Shown here: in pieces, positions 1-12,998 of the stretch | Position numbering within the stretch: the first letter of the stretch is position 1 | Layout: each line of letters begins with the position of its first letter | Assembly: GCF_033568475.1 (NCBI RefSeq) | Contig: NC_133123.1 | Span: 56,489,522 to 56,553,521, forward strand | DNA from: Henckelia pumila | Lineage: Eukaryota > Streptophyta > Magnoliopsida > Lamiales > Gesneriaceae | Reading direction: 5' to 3' | Length of the DNA: 64,000 nucleotides | Program-made: the position numbers and the translations under genes | The notes under the pieces: model-generated | The model's database searches: none | Seen by the model: only the letters and a program-made list of their open reading frames with translations | What the model was told of the DNA's origin: nothing

Positions 1-417
1 CAAAGTTTGAATTATTATCCAACTGTAGTCATTGAGAGACAATTAACATCAACAAATTTGATCTCATTGAGTAATACTCATTGTATTCTTCTTATACCTT
101 AGACAAAGTAGTGTACAAAACATTACATGACAAACACTTGGGTAATTGTTCTATCGATCTTGAGGTATTGAAAATTTATCATAATGTTTGTTATGAGACA
201 TATTGTAGCATCTTGCTGCATTTGCAAACGATGAATCTCAAGTTCAATGATATGTCCTATTGTGCAGGAAATCAAGAGTATTATCCCTGATATTGCTGAG
301 ATTGTTTCAAATACCTGACCTTTAGAGCCGAAATATTGGACGCTAGGAAAGAGTGATCTTGATGGCCCAAATGATTTTCCTTCAAGTTGGAACCATTTAT
401 GCTCAATTAAGGCTAAT
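1..417. repeat. 554-555 bp tandem repeat, copy 1, left part
   Basis: This stretch matches 19751-20170 closely. The rest of the same copy lies at 19616-19750, beyond the Copia insertion. Joined across the insertion, copy 1 is about 555 bp, against 554 bp for copy 2. No coding function is apparent: short open frames occur in both copies but differ in length and sequence. The repeat may be a fragment of a larger dispersed element or a local duplication. Confidence 0.8.
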
Positions 418-422
418 GTATT
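418..422. repeat. Target-site duplication GTATT, left copy (Copia element)
   Basis: GTATT directly precedes the TG of the left LTR. It recurs at 19611-19615 directly after the CA of the right LTR. A 5 bp duplication is the normal footprint of LTR retrotransposon integration. Confidence 0.93.
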
Positions 423-2631
423 TGTTGGAGTACCGTGTTGTCGTGCCCAAGACGCAGCGGAAGTTTAAAATTTTTCATCTTGACATTCAAAACATGCTTG
501 GACACTCGTATGGTTTAATTGACATTCATAGGATATTTACGAAATTATACCTTTAGTGAATATCTCACTTGGCACCAACTATCCCGAGATTAGCGGATAT
601 AGCTCTTGTTGTAATTCACTACGAACGATCAACTGGAGTATCTCCTTCTTCAATCTTCGAATCAAGTACACGACCAATTTGCCTATTCCTCTTCTAACTC
701 GCACTAGAGAAAAAAGAAGAAATTTGCGTTGAGATTGAATTAAGAAGAAGAAATCAATTCCAACCTTATTGATTAAGGTGGCCGAATTCTTCAAGCACAA
801 GGGAGAGAGCAATTTCGAAAATTGCCTGAATGATAGATATTAGGTTTCGAACGATCCTTTTCTAGTATATATGTCTATATGTTAATATATATAAATATAT
901 CTTAATTATATATGTAAATATAATTTAAACACGTTTAATTATTGCATATATATAATTAAGATTTTCGAGAATTTCATTTGAAAATTGTGAATGTTATTTT
1001 CGAAACACTATATATATATATATATTATATATATTCTACATTATATTTTCCTTTGTGTGCAAGTTATATATTATGGTATCAAAAATATTTCCTTAAACAA
1101 ATTAATACCATGTATTAATACAACTTAATGGGCTTTATTAATCTAGTCTAACTAGAATATTATTAATTTATTAAAGTCCACTACTTTAATAATTTATCAT
1201 GATGGGCTTGTACTCCTACTAGCCCATGATTCATGCACCCATTGTATTAATATTATCATAATCCCGATCGATGATCCAATATCATCGATGTGATAATTTT
1301 AACTTAATCGTTATTATGATGCACACTTTAAATTTTTTAAACCAATAAAGCATAAATAAGACAGCTGCTAATTTTAGAACACTTCCACTCAAATTAAGCA
1401 GGTGCACTCCCTTAACTATTTTTAGCAGTTGTGCTCTCAAAAAATTCTATAAGTCATTATAAACTCATTTATAAGCTTATCATTTGATTCAATAAAATTT
1501 GTTCATTATAAATTCAACTCTTTGAATTTATTATCTCAACGGGAACAGGGAAACTAGTGCTTGTGTGACCCTCAATGGTTCAGGGATACAGCTAGCCGTG
1601 GGTTTACAACACTTTGTGATTCAGGACATTGTCCTTTATACGAGCTTACCCTTATTAGCCCCATTCTATGAATCAACTCCTTGATCATAAGAATGTCAGA
1701 ATTCATTTCTGATTGGAGCATCGAATCATGGTAAGAGCGTTTAGTAGCATCGCCCCATGATTCCCTAGGTATCACTGATAGTGCCTATAAGAACCAATCG
1801 ATTATGGTTATCGTACAGTACGGTCCCTTCATCTCATATATCCCGATCAAATCTGCAACCATTGGTTCATCGAGGGTTGCATGTGAAGTTCGATAACGAT
1901 GTGATACATCTAAGAGAATACATAGTGGCATCGCATGTGCAACTAGGGAACCACTTTACCCTAATGTGCATTTCATACTCTGGCCATAGATTCCATGCAC
2001 TACTATCTCATAAGATCACATAGGATATCTACACCCGTAGGTGAGTGGTGAATTCTCGACTACAATGCACTGGCTCCTACATGTGTCGTAACTGTATCCA
2101 ATATCGCCACCTGATGACCCTCTTGGAGTCGGTAAACGAGTCAAAGCACAATCCTAGCATGTAGAGCCTCAGTGTTGTCTTGGGTCGTAAGGACTAATGG
2201 TGTACAACCATAACCATGGATTTATCCATTCGATGAATAATAACCACTTGGGAAATCCGAGGGGGGGTAGTTCAGTGAACTCATCGTATGAGCACCAATC
2301 TGTATGATTGAACATCTCTATGTCCATACCAATGAAACGTGGTACACAACATCACAGATTCTAGTCTCGAGCTCGAGCGATCCTTATCCTTATTTTGGAC
2401 GGCCCAATCGACTAGGAACTTAATTTAGAATATACAGTAATTAAAATATGTGTTTCATGATTGTCATCACATGTACAACCTCATATTTATTTACTATAGT
2501 ATGGGTATGAAGATAAAGTAAATGCCATAATTGAATAAAAGAGTAATTATATTAAAATAAAGATTGTTTATTACACGTGAGTCGATAAAATCCCTAGCCA
2601 ACAGTTGGCTTGCAGGGCATCTACTCTAACA
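423..2631 (-). repeat. Copia LTR (3' LTR in element orientation)
   Basis: This 2209 bp LTR runs TG to CA and pairs with 17379-19610. Most of the 23 bp length difference comes from a ~31 bp block near 19450-19482 that is missing here around 2500. Scattered substitutions also separate the two copies. No gene is expected in it; short open frames are incidental. Confidence 0.92.
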
Positions 2632-2645
2632 ATCTCCCACTTGCC
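2632..2645 (-). other. Copia polypurine tract
   Basis: Read on the minus strand this is GGCAAGTGGGAGAT, directly next to the inner edge of the 3' LTR, which is where plus-strand DNA priming occurs in LTR retrotransposons. Confidence 0.75.
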
Positions 2646-4512
2646 CTAGTGCCAACTATTCATGAATTTCAATCTCATTGCTTCGCGATGCTTCTCGAAC
2701 AATGGTCTTGGCAAGGGCTTTGTAAGTGGATCATCAATGTTATCTTTAGAGGTGACTCGCTCACTGATATGTCTCCTCTTGCCACTATCTCTCGCATGAT
2801 GTGGAATTTTCTCAGTATGTGTTTGGATCGCTGATGAGACCTTGGTTTCTTTGCTTGTGCAACGGCACCAGTGTTGTCGCAGTACACCGGGACTGAATCA
2901 ACTCCATTTGGAATAACGCCCAACTATTGGACAAAATTCCTCATCCAAACTGCCTCTTTGGCTGCAGTAGACGCTGCAATGTATTTGGCTTCAGTGGTGG
3001 AATCCGCAACCGTGTCTTGCTTGGAACTCTTCCAAGAGACAGCAGCACCATTAAGCACGAATACAAAACAAGAAGTCGATTTTGAATCATCCACATTGCA
3101 TTGGAAGCCAGAGTCAGTATAGTCTTCCAATTTCAATTCTCCGCCCCCAAAAACCATGAACAAATTCTTAGTCCTTCTCAAGTACTTAAGAATATCTTTC
3201 ACGGTTTTCCAATGCAATGGACTAGGATTTGCCTGATATCTTCTTGCAACACTTAGAGCATACGCTACATCAAGACGTGTTGATATCATACAGTACATTA
3301 TACTACCAATCGCTGACGCGTAGGGAACGCGTGCCATCATCTCTATCTCTTCATCAGTCTTGGGGCACATTGCTTTAGATAGAGTAACACCATGACACAT
3401 TGGTAAGTATCATCTCTTGGACTCTTCCATAGAGAATCTCTTTAGTAAGGTATCAATATAAGTGGATTGGGTGAGCCCCAACATCCTCTTCGATCTATCT
3501 CTATAGATTTGTATTCCCAATACATAGGATGCTTCACCCATGTCCTTCATGGAGAATTTACTTGCTAACCATACTTTAGTCGATTGCAATAGTCCTACAT
3601 CATTTCCAATGAGGAGGATATCATCGACATAAAACACTAGGAATGTTATTGCACTTCCACTAACCTTTTTGTACACACATGGTTCCTCAAGATTCTTAAC
3701 AAAACCAAACTCTTTGATAGTGCTATCAAATCTGAGATTCCAACTCCTAGATGCCTGCTTGAGACCATAGATCGATCTCTGAAGTTTGCATACCTTATGC
3801 TCACTTCCCACTGATGTGAAACCCTCAGGTTAAGACATGTAGATTTCCTCTTTAATGTCTCCATTGAAGAATTTTGTTTTCACATCCATTTGCCATATTT
3901 CATAGTCATACCATGCAGCTATGGCTAATAAAATTCTAATGGACTTGAACATAGCAACTGGTAAAAAAGTTTTCTCATAGTCAACTCCTTGTCTTTGAGT
4001 ATAACCTTTAGCCACTAGTCTCGCTTTGAAGGTCAATACCTTCCTATCTGCCCCAAGTTTTCTCTTGTAAATCCATTTGCATCCTATGGGAACAATTCCC
4101 TCAGGTGTATCTACTAGAGTCCATACTTGGTTTGAATACATGGAATCCATCTTCGACTACATGGCTTCAAGCCATTTTGATGATTCAGCATCAGATATCG
4201 CTTCTTTGAAATTTCTTGGATCACATCCATCATTAGGCTCATCATGGCCTTGCCCATGAAGTAGTGTATATCTTGCAGGCGGTCTGATCACTCTATCAGA
4301 CCTTCTAGGTGCATGTGATTCAACTACTGGCTGTTGGGATTAGGTTCGACCTCTACAGTAGTGGGTGTGTCTCAAATTTCCTCGAGTTCTATCATCTCAC
4401 CCTTTCTATCTAATAAAAACTCCTTCTCTAAGAAGATGGCATTTCTTGAAACAAACAATTTTGTTTCTTTGGAATGATAGAAATAATATCCAACGGATTT
4501 CTTTGGATATCC
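2640..4512 (-). pseudogene. Copia reverse transcriptase-RNase H, broken
   Basis: The minus strand encodes the end of the integrase linker (from about 4512), then RT and RNase H. The segment at 4150-3830 has the RT entry motifs GCKWIYKRK and ARLVAKGYTQ, then stops. The segment at 3811-3410 restarts at IYGLKQASR and carries the catalytic YVDD box and the VLGIQI motif. The segment at 3400-2924 carries the SRLD-equivalent region and the RNase H motifs; its last part, with YCDN, is in another frame at 2923-2675. Several stops and frame changes separate these blocks, so no full protein can be made. The left end of the integrase lies at 13600, the other side of the nested insertions. Confidence 0.9.
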
Positions 4513-4517
4513 CACAA
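4513..4517. repeat. Target-site duplication CACAA (solo LTR)
   Basis: CACAA here and at 13595-13599 flank the nested Gypsy solo LTR. Removing one copy with the insert makes the Copia integrase reading frame continuous across the junction, which confirms the boundaries. Confidence 0.88.
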
Positions 4518-5975
4518 TTTAACGCCCCGATTTTATCTTAATTGACTTTATTTGAGATAATCGGAGATTGTAGAGTTCAAGAGCCGACTTGATTTTGATC
4601 AGGGTCCTTTTTGCAAATTTCGGAAATTTCAGGGACTAAAATGCAATTTTGAACTTTGTTAGATATTTAAGCATGAGTTGACCCATTCTTTCACTTCCTC
4701 CTCCTCCTCCTCCTACTTCACGTCTCCCTCCATTGAAGACGCCTCCAATGTCTCCCAAGCTTTCCAGATTTTACCCCGAGCTCGATCTGTCCGTTAGAAA
4801 TTATTTCTGAAGGCAGATTAGCGATCACGGCTGCGAGAGCTTCGTTCTATCGTAAGTTTTTCTACGATCAGGTTCTTTCTAGTTTTTGGATGTTGTTAGA
4901 ATCGTTCGAGATTCGAGTATGTTGATCTTGGCAGAGTTCTGATCGTTTTTTATCTGTCGGTTTTGAAATAGAGCAACGTTCGGAATTGTTATGAATTTTT
5001 GAAGGGATTTTCGAAAGTTGAGTTTTATGATTTGTTAGAATTGGTTTGTTTTGAGGGATTGTTGGTTGATTTGAGTCTATTGGATTGATATTATGCTGTC
5101 TGCAATTCCGGTTTGATCAGATTATAGTCGTTATGTCGTTGGTTTGAGTTTTGGATTGTCTATCGGTTCGAATTGTTTGAGACAAGCCTTCGATTGAGTT
5201 GTATGTTAATCTCGAGCCTTATTACTTATTGTACAGATTGATTTGAGGCCAGTGGAGTTGCGAGATTGCAGCTTTGTGCAACTTGGAGATTGTAGCCGGT
5301 ATAGTATCGATTTCTTGTTACCGATTGAGGTAGTTTGATTGAATCTTGATTGAGGAATCATTGTTGTTTCCAGGTTTGGAGCATCGACATTGTTGAAAAG
5401 AGGTATAAGATGACTTAGACTGGAATGGAACATGTGACTTGAATCCGACTTGATTCGAGTGTTCCGAAGAATCACATACTTGCATGTTATTTGCTTTTAC
5501 TTGAATTTAGTTGATTGAGTTATGTTTGCATTGCATTCATCTTGAGCCAAAATCCTTGATTTGAACAGCGGGCAGGACGGCCCTTATATGATAGACATTT
5601 TGGGGATTATATTGTTAGTGGCCTGGGTGTAGCCGTTTCACCTAGTGCTAGCATACTCCTTATAGTCGCACCAAAGTCTAGAGGATGGAGATACGTAGCA
5701 CCACCTCGATCGGGAGAGTCGGTGAGTTGTTTACGTGATCTCATCCTCGGGATCCCAAAAGCAAAAGCAGCAATGTTTTGATTATCCGACTTGATAATCC
5801 CAGAGTTTTAAAGACATGCATATTTCATTTGGATTTGTTTTTGAATTGCATGGTTGATATATGAATATTTGGAAGTTGATGTATTTCGTTTTGAGATACT
5901 TATTTGATATTGCATGTTTGTCTCTTTTACTGGGAATATTATTCTCACCGGATTATCCGGCTGTTGTCTTTGTTT

Positions 5976-5980
5976 GTATG
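5976..5980. repeat. Target-site duplication GTATG (inner Gypsy)
   Basis: GTATG sits directly before the TG at 5981 and again at 12999-13003 directly after the CA at 12998. It is a perfect 5 bp duplication. Confidence 0.92.
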
Positions 5981-6052
5981 TGTAGTACCCCGTAACCGAA
6001 ATTGGTAATTAAAAGATTAATTATGTTAATTAAACCAATTTGGTATCTGAAT

Positions 6053-6284
6053 GATCGGAAGCTCTGAAGGTGAGATCGGAAGCTCCGATGCAGGATCGGA
6101 AGCTCCGATCGATATTACGTCATGCATGACGTGTGGCGGGATCGGAAGCTCCGATTGCCCTATCCGAAGTCAACCAGTGAGATTTTGACATGTGGCAGAT
6201 AAGGATGTTTGGAAGCTCTGATGGCAGGATCGGACGTTCCGATCAAGGATCGGAAGTTCCGATCGAGGATCGGAGGTTCCGATC
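6053..6284 (+). promoter_or_regulatory. Palindrome cluster upstream of the LTR TATA box
   Basis: About eight imperfect copies of the palindrome GATCGGAAGCTCCGATC lie here, near 6053, 6074, 6094, 6140, 6206, 6228, 6248 and 6268. A perfect 16 bp palindrome, ACGTCATGCATGACGT, lies at 6117-6132. The latter contains TGACG (the core of as-1/TGA-type bZIP sites) on both strands and the RY core CATGCATG. The cluster ends just before a TATA box, so a role as an LTR enhancer is plausible but inferred. The 3' LTR carries about seven copies at 11690-11900. Confidence 0.6.
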
Positions 6285-6290
6285 GATGCC

Positions 6291-6300
6291 TATAAATATA
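6291..6300 (+). promoter_or_regulatory. LTR TATA box (TATAAATATA)
   Basis: A strong TATA motif follows the palindrome cluster by a few bases and is conserved in the 3' LTR at 11906-11915. It would start the retroelement transcript about 30 bp downstream. Confidence 0.6.
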
Positions 6301-7387
6301 AGGTCCGAGGCATTCATTTCTTGCCAATTCCGAGTTCCTTTCCTTCGCCCTCGTGGCTCTATTTTAGGGCTTTGGGTACTCTTATTTTAGAGTTGGAGTA
6401 GGGAACATATTTTAGTATAGTCAGACAGTGTCTGACATAGTAGCGGAGCAGCGCTCGTATTGTAGAGCCGTGTTCGAGGCTGTGGATGCGCAGCAGGGGA
6501 GTGCCCTAGTTACGGGATAGTCGCCATCAGTGGGCTGACGACGGACGCAGGTATAGCTATGGTCTCCTTAAATTATTTAGGAGTATGCAATAGCTTAGTT
6601 AAGGCTTTTAGCGCTTATTGAATGATGCATGGGTATTTGCATTGTAGACTTGATGATAGGCTTGGAACCTAGAGTGGGACTACTAGGATTGCCTTAGAAA
6701 GGTACGTAAGTACTGACTGAGATTGCCAGCGGATATGCATGATTATATGTTGCATTTATGTGTTTGCATGTTATTATTGTTATGCGGCATGTGCATATCA
6801 TCTTGTGTCTGTACATCTGTATATCTTTCGAGATGAGCCAGTTAGGGTTGCTCAACCCTGTTAGGATGTTTGATATTGAGTACCCTTAGGTACTGATACC
6901 TCGAGGACTCCGCGGTCCGCGTCCGGGATTCGGGAATGAGTGGTTGCACACAGTGGTTAGCTACCCCGATGTGACGAGCTTATATCCCAAGTGCCAGTTT
7001 GAGCATTTTGTATACAGTTATCCCAGATATGGATACCCGGTCATTTGCGTGCATCATATTTGTATGTTTATCCGTGCTTTCGTATTGAGCTTAGAGATCA
7101 CGTCCAGTATTTTCTGTGTATCTGGATACCCTATTCGATGGGGCAGGTATAGGTGCAGGATTGAGCACTAGGAGCCTGGAGTAGCCAGTGACCTTGAAGA
7201 CAGCAGGATTAGCTGTAGGTTTTATTTAAAGTAATTTGATTGGGTTGTATAAATCGAGTTTGATCAGCCGGTTGTATTCTGCCGGTCTACTTGTATTTAG
7301 TCTTCCGTAGCAATTTGATTTAATGCATGCTTAATTATGCTCTTAACTCTGATTAGGTAGTCGATCCGGGTCGGGTCGATACATTTA

Positions 7388-7400
7388 TGGTATCAAAGCA
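7388..7400 (+). other. Inner Gypsy primer binding site
   Basis: TGGTATCAAAGCA lies four bases after the LTR end. It matches the usual initiator-Met tRNA primer site (TGGTATCAGAGC) with one mismatch. Confidence 0.75.
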
Positions 7401-10400
7401 CTGCATGCAAGGGACTTAGGAAATTGATAATAAGACTTCTTGATTATCCTTGTAGGATTGATTGAGGCTAGTGAAAGAAAATTTGGTTCTTCATTGCCAA
7501 GGTTTGCGGCAGAAGTTTTTACTATAAGGAATGCAACAGTGATGAGAACACTAGTAGTAGCATATCGATAGATAGACTGACTACTGTGGACGGTTCATCA
7601 TTCGATGCATTGGGATGTTGATCGAAGAACATATGGATTCCAGCCAGGGAAGACTGGAAGAGAAGATCGGTTATATTGCGTCAGATACCTCTGAGGGCTT
7701 TTTGGAACGAATGGTGTTTAGTAATCCATTTGGTTCCAGTCCTTGAAGATTCTCCACTCGTAATTGGAGAGATTGTCAGATAGACCTTCACCAGAGAATG
7801 CCTCGAGTGCCTAAAACATGACAGGTTTCGAGAGTGAGGTCTTTAACCTCGTGCAGAACATGGTTTTGCCGGTATGCTTGTATCGATGCTTTTGGTAGGC
7901 ATACGGAAAACTTCATGTTCAAAAGCATGATTTAGATACAAGAAGAACACTGATGGTAGATCGTGAGCAGAAGAAATCGACTGACATGCACTGACGCAGA
8001 GCATAGCTGGTTAGCTATCACGTGCCATTTCTCCGGAGTTCTTCGCTGGAGGACATGTAGAGAGACTTGGACGGAAGTATGCTTGTATCGATGCGTGTGT
8101 CGATTGGAAGCTTCATGCTCAAGGAGTGAAGACAAGTTCGACGATTTTAAATACTGTATTGATGTATTTGTAAACAGTATTTCAGTTGTAATGAATCATC
8201 AGAATTTGGTTGTAATCGGTTCAAGTTATTGGATGTACATTTTGTTGTATTTTGAATACTGTGTGTATTACATGGGATTGTAATAAAGGAAATTGTACAT
8301 AACTTGAAGTAATGATACATGTTTTACTTATTCAAAGATTCGTGTTTGATTACAAGTAATTTTACTAAGTTTGACTTGGAATTAGTTGACTAATCAACTA
8401 GGATAGCTCATGGATTTTGAGTAAGTCAATGGTAACGGATTGACATGGGGTTAGTCTAGGTGTCTTCCTAGGGCTGACCTAATTAGTCGTTTGACTGAGT
8501 TAGTGCCATTGATGAGGTAATTCATCTGGGAGCATGGAAATATCGATCTTGTTTGGAATTTTGAGTTTTTGTTCTAAGTTGTTTCCTTAGGACGGTAGTC
8601 TAATTGACCTGCATAGGTTGAGACTTTGTGATGATGGGATTTCATCGGGATACCAAGTCGGGTATATGCCGAGAGTTGTGGACTAGGACCATGACTAGAC
8701 ATGATGGAGCGCGACCCTATGCCAGTGTTACTCTGGGAGTCTTTCATACTTCGGAGAATGCCTGGAAGCCTTCGTGCTTCATGATTTGGCGGTGGGAAGG
8801 CTACTTAGTCTAGACTTTTGGTAACAGTCACGACGGGGTATGACATTGGATTGGATGCCTGGTTAGGTGTCAGCGGTTTAGATATCGTCTGACTGTCGTC
8901 AGAGATATTGGTTTGCAGTTTTTTCACAAGGACCAGTCTTGGAGGGATTTTCCTTGACGAGTACGTACTCTGAACATATAGTTTTAGTCTATTGGATACT
9001 GCTAGACTAGTGGATCTAGTCGGGGTTTGGATGCTCTTGTGATAGGGGCTATCCAGGAGTTTTGGTTTGTAAAATTCCTGAAACATTTGACTCGGAGATG
9101 AGTAGTTTTCAGCATTAATGGTTTTCTTCAGTGATAGATTATATTCGATGCTAAGGATTGTACATGACTATTTGAGGCATGAGGATAGCGTGATTTATGC
9201 CAGTGTACACTTGGTGGTGATTTCAGGTGGAACACCGCGGCAAGTAACCTCAGTCTCGATTTGTTGCAGTCTTAGCAAGAGATATAGTTATCAGGAGCAA
9301 GTTTAGCGACAGTTGGTAGTGAGTCAGTATCGATGCGAGATTGGTACTGGTGACTACTAATAGTTATTGTCTGACTTTGTCAGAGATAGGTGAGTTGAAT
9401 CAGCTGTGATTCTTTTGATTCCAAATATTTGGGATATGCGGACGTATGGCCGTGAGATCATGATTATTGATCGAGCCATTTGAGATTTCAAATGACCAAG
9501 ACCTGGCGGATGGTTGCCATAATTTGGTTGGTACTGACAAGTTGTGTGATAGTCACAACTTATCGATGAGGTCGATTGGTTGAGCAGATCAGTAATTAAG
9601 ATATCATGAACCGAGAGATACTTGGGATGATACTATAAGTCGTCGTGCTTATGAGTTTGGATCCTTTAAGTAAATGTCTCGCAACAGTAAGAGAATTATT
9701 TGCATTCAGGATTCTCGGGTGGTTGATATTTTCGGAGTGCAGTCGTTTGGACTTTCAAGTTCGATAGATCACGGGAGGTGATTGCATGTTTTGACTTTCG
9801 TAAGTCATGGCTAGTTCGATAACTCGGGTAAAAGCTATCAGTGGTAAGCAGAGACATTCGGACTTAGTGACATTTCAGGAAGAGTATCTTCTCGATAAGA
9901 GAAGACATAATTGATCTGAACATTGCTTGGTATTAGCAATGGTTGACCCAGTTTTGGAAATAGAATTGTTCCATGCTATTGGATTACAGTTTTGGGAACT
10001 GTTAGCCGAATACTTGTTTAGGCATTTCCAGCAGTTTTCTCGGAGGATTTTCGTTAAATTGTGATTCGACGAGTGTTGCGGAATTCAATGAGCATTAGCA
10101 GGCCGATATCAGTTGTTTGTTCGTGGGATGATACGACAGCTGAGACTGTGTTCAGAGTCTAGCGAGATTGTTGTCGGTGATTTCCCAGTACGTTCTGATG
10201 TGCTATGACATTGAGGTGTTGGGATCGACCGAGATCTATCGGGTAAATTCGTTGGTTTACCGCATGTGTCATGGATTGCGCGAAGGGTTGAGGTGAACTA
10301 GTTTTGTTCATCTTGGTAGCAAGTCAAGTGTGACTTGGGATTGTTATCTATGATTGGATAACCAGTGTTGCGAATTCAATTGATATCTCGAGTGACGAGA

Positions 10401-10890
10401 TAGTGGTGATCTCTAATCTAGACTACTAATGTTTTAGATGTTGCGGTCCCATCTATGTGTTCAGCATTATAGCGGTGACATTCTTTGAGAATATTAGTCA
10501 GCATCGAAGAAAATAAGTACGGAATGTAAGTCTGTCGATGCTAGGAACTTTCGGGATTGGTTGTTATCTGTGGCAGGACGTCAAGTGGGAATCGATTGGT
10601 TAACACTTGCGATTACCTCTGGGATTTGATGTCAGTGTTAGTCCAGTGGAGATACAGGTTGGTTTTATCTGGTCTTCTCGTTAGTACGAACTGATTCTAG
10701 CAAGAGGGATAGTCGGTATCAAGTGGTATACTTGACGAGGAACTATCACTGCTAAGGTTCGTAGGAACAGTAGGTATTCGAAGAGCAGTCGAGAGCACTC
10801 TATTGTCAGCGATCGAAAAGGCTTTGTCAGCCGGTTATACATCCAAAAGATCGTTCTACTTCATGGATGCCGGTGGGCATTGTCAGCGAT
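7401..10890 (+). pseudogene. Inner Gypsy internal region, gag-pol mostly unrecognisable
   Basis: This 3.5 kb should hold gag, protease, RT and RNase H, but no open frame exceeds about 106 codons and I see no RT (xIDD) or zinc-knuckle motif. The composition still looks like Gypsy coding DNA (short runs similar to pol), so it is probably a decayed or rearranged gag-pol with deletions. I cannot place individual domains. Confidence 0.45.
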
Positions 10891-11493
10891 CGAGACCCAG
10901 GTTTACTTTCATATTCTGGGGGAGTGTCCAACGTGCTACGAGCACTGCTTTCAGTTTAAATACTGAATATCATCCAGAGACAGATGGTCAGATGGAGAGC
11001 GCTATCCATGCCTTGGGAGGACACCTGTTGAGGCATTGTACGGGCGACTTGTCATACTCCATTCTTCTAGAAAGAAGTGGGGGAGACAGTATTTCTGAGA
11101 ATGTCACTTTTTCGTAAGATTCTCAGATTTAGTCTTAAAGGCAAGTTGTCTCCCAGGTTTATCGGTCCGTTTGAGATCTTGGAGAACATTGGCGATTTCG
11201 CTTATCGACTAGCTTTGCCACCGCATCTTTCCAGTATTCACAACGTGTTCCACATATCACTGTTGCGACGGTATGTGGCGGATGAGTCTCATATTCTGCA
11301 GCCGTCTGAGGTTCAAGTGAGCAAGGATTTGACCTATGCTGAGAAACCTATTCGTATCCTGGATTATAAGGATAAGGTTTTACGGAACAAAGTCATTCCT
11401 TTGGTTTTAGTTCAGTGGCAGTGCCGAGGAACTGAGGAAGCTACTTGGGAGCTTGAAGAAAGGATGCGTGAAGACCATCCTGAGTTGTTTTGA
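10891..11493 (+). pseudogene. Gypsy integrase C-terminus and chromodomain-like tail
   Basis: One frame near 10970-11010 has the integrase signature YHPETDGQ, followed by a frame change. The frame at 11077-11493 then gives the GPF/Y module (SPRFIGPFEILE), the HNVFHISLLRRY segment and a tail ending WELEERMREDHPELF, as in chromovirus integrases. The catalytic Glu context is altered (QMESAI instead of the usual QSERT), and the catalytic Asp residues are not visible upstream. The same module is intact in the 1527-aa protein at 23249-27832. Confidence 0.82.
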
Positions 11494-11603
11494 TTTCAGT
11501 TTAGAGTTGTATTCGGTTGTAACGTTTGATTTGAATAAGGAATGTTTCTGTACCTTGTATTGCATTCGGTACTTAAGATCTATTTTCGAGGACGAAATAT
11601 CTT

Positions 11604-11616
11604 AAGTGGGGGAGAA
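11604..11616 (+). other. Inner Gypsy polypurine tract
   Basis: AAGTGGGGGAGAA directly precedes the 3' LTR. Just upstream is the phrase TTTCGAGGACGAAAT, typical of the region before the 3' LTR in plant chromoviruses. Confidence 0.82.
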
Positions 11617-12998
11617 TGTAGTACCCCGTAACCGAAATTGGTAATTAAGAGATTAATTATGTTAATTAAACCAATTTGGTATCTGAAGGATCGGAAGCTC
11701 CAATGCAGGATCGGAAGCTCCGATGCATGATCGGAAGCTCCGATCGATATTACGTCATGCATGACGTGTGGCAGGATCGGAAACTCCGATCGCCCTATCC
11801 GAAGTCAACCAGTGAGATTTTGACATGTGGCAGATAAGGATGTTCGGAAGCTACGATGGCAGGATCGGACGTTCCGATCAAGGATCGGAAGTTCCGATCG
11901 ATGCCTATAAATATAAGGTCCGAGGCATTCATTTCTTGCCAATTCCGAGTTCCTTTCCTTCGCCCTCGTGGCTCTATTTTAGGGATTTGGTTACTCTTAT
12001 TTTAGAGTTGGAGTAGGGAACATATTTTAGTATAGTCAGACAGTGTCTGACATAGTAGCGGAGCAGCGCTCGTATTGTAGAGCCGTGTTTGAGGCTGTGG
12101 ATGCGCAGCAGGGGAGTGCCCTAGTTACGGGATAGTCGTCATCAGTGGGCTGACGATGGATGCAGGTATAGCTATGGTCTCCTTAAATTATTTAGGAGTA
12201 TGCAATAGCTTAGTTAAGGCTTTTAGCGCTTATTGAATGATGCATAGGTATTTGTATTGTAGACTTGATGATAGGCTTGGAACCTAGAGTGGGATTACTA
12301 GGGCTGCCTTAGAAAGGTACGTAAGTACTGACTGAGATTGCCAGCGGATATGCATGCTTATATGTTGCATTTATGTGTTTGCATGTTATTATTGTTATGC
12401 GGCATGTGCATATCATCTTGTGTCTGTACATCTGTATATCTTTCGAGATGAGCCAGTTAGGATTGCTCAACCCTGTTAGGACGTTTGATATCAAGTACCC
12501 TTAGGTACTGATACCTCGAGGACTCCGCGGTCCACGTCCGGGATTCGGGAATGAGTGGTCGCACACAGTGGTTAGCTACCCCGATGTGATGAGCTTATAT
12601 CCCAGGCGCCAGTTTGAGCAGTTTGTATACAGTTATCCCAGATATGGATACCCGGTCATTTGCATGCATCATATTTGTATGTTTATCCGTGCTTTCGTAT
12701 TGAGCTTAGAGCTCACGTCCAGTATTTTCTGTGTATCTGGATACCCTATTCGATGGGGCAGGTATAGGTGCAGGATTGAGCACTAGGAGCCTGGAGTAGC
12801 CAGTGACCTTGAAGACAGCAGGATTAGCTGTAGGTTTTATTTAAAGTAATTCGATTGGGTTGTATAAATCGAGTTTGATCAGCCGGTTGTATTCTGCCGG
12901 TCTACTTGTATTTAGTCTTCCGCAGCAATTTGATTTAATGCATGCTTAATTATGCTCTTAACTCTGATTAGGTAGTGGATCTGGGTCGGGTCGCTACA
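11617..12998 (+). repeat. Inner Gypsy 3' LTR
   Basis: This 1382 bp LTR starts TGTAGTACCCCG and ends CGCTACA, matching 5981-7383. It keeps the TATA box (11906-11915), the ACGTCATGCATGACGT palindrome near 11752-11767 and about seven palindromic units. Confidence 0.92.

Larger units (their letters stand above)
5981..7383 (+). repeat. Inner Gypsy 5' LTR
   Basis: This 1403 bp LTR starts TGTAGTACCCCG and ends GATACA. It pairs with 11617-12998. The 21 bp length difference is largely one palindromic unit around 6266-6285 that the 3' LTR lacks. Confidence 0.92.
5981..12998 (+). mobile_element. Decayed Ty3/Gypsy element inside the solo LTR
   Basis: This is a 7018 bp element with LTRs of 1403 and 1382 bp, TG-CA ends, a primer binding site, a polypurine tract and a perfect target duplication. 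The internal region is only about 4.2 kb and mostly lacks open frames. Only an integrase and chromodomain-like tail near the 3' end is recognisable, which places it among chromovirus-type Gypsy elements. It is the youngest of the three nested insertions by position, yet its coding region is badly decayed. It may therefore have been non-autonomous when it inserted. Confidence 0.9.
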
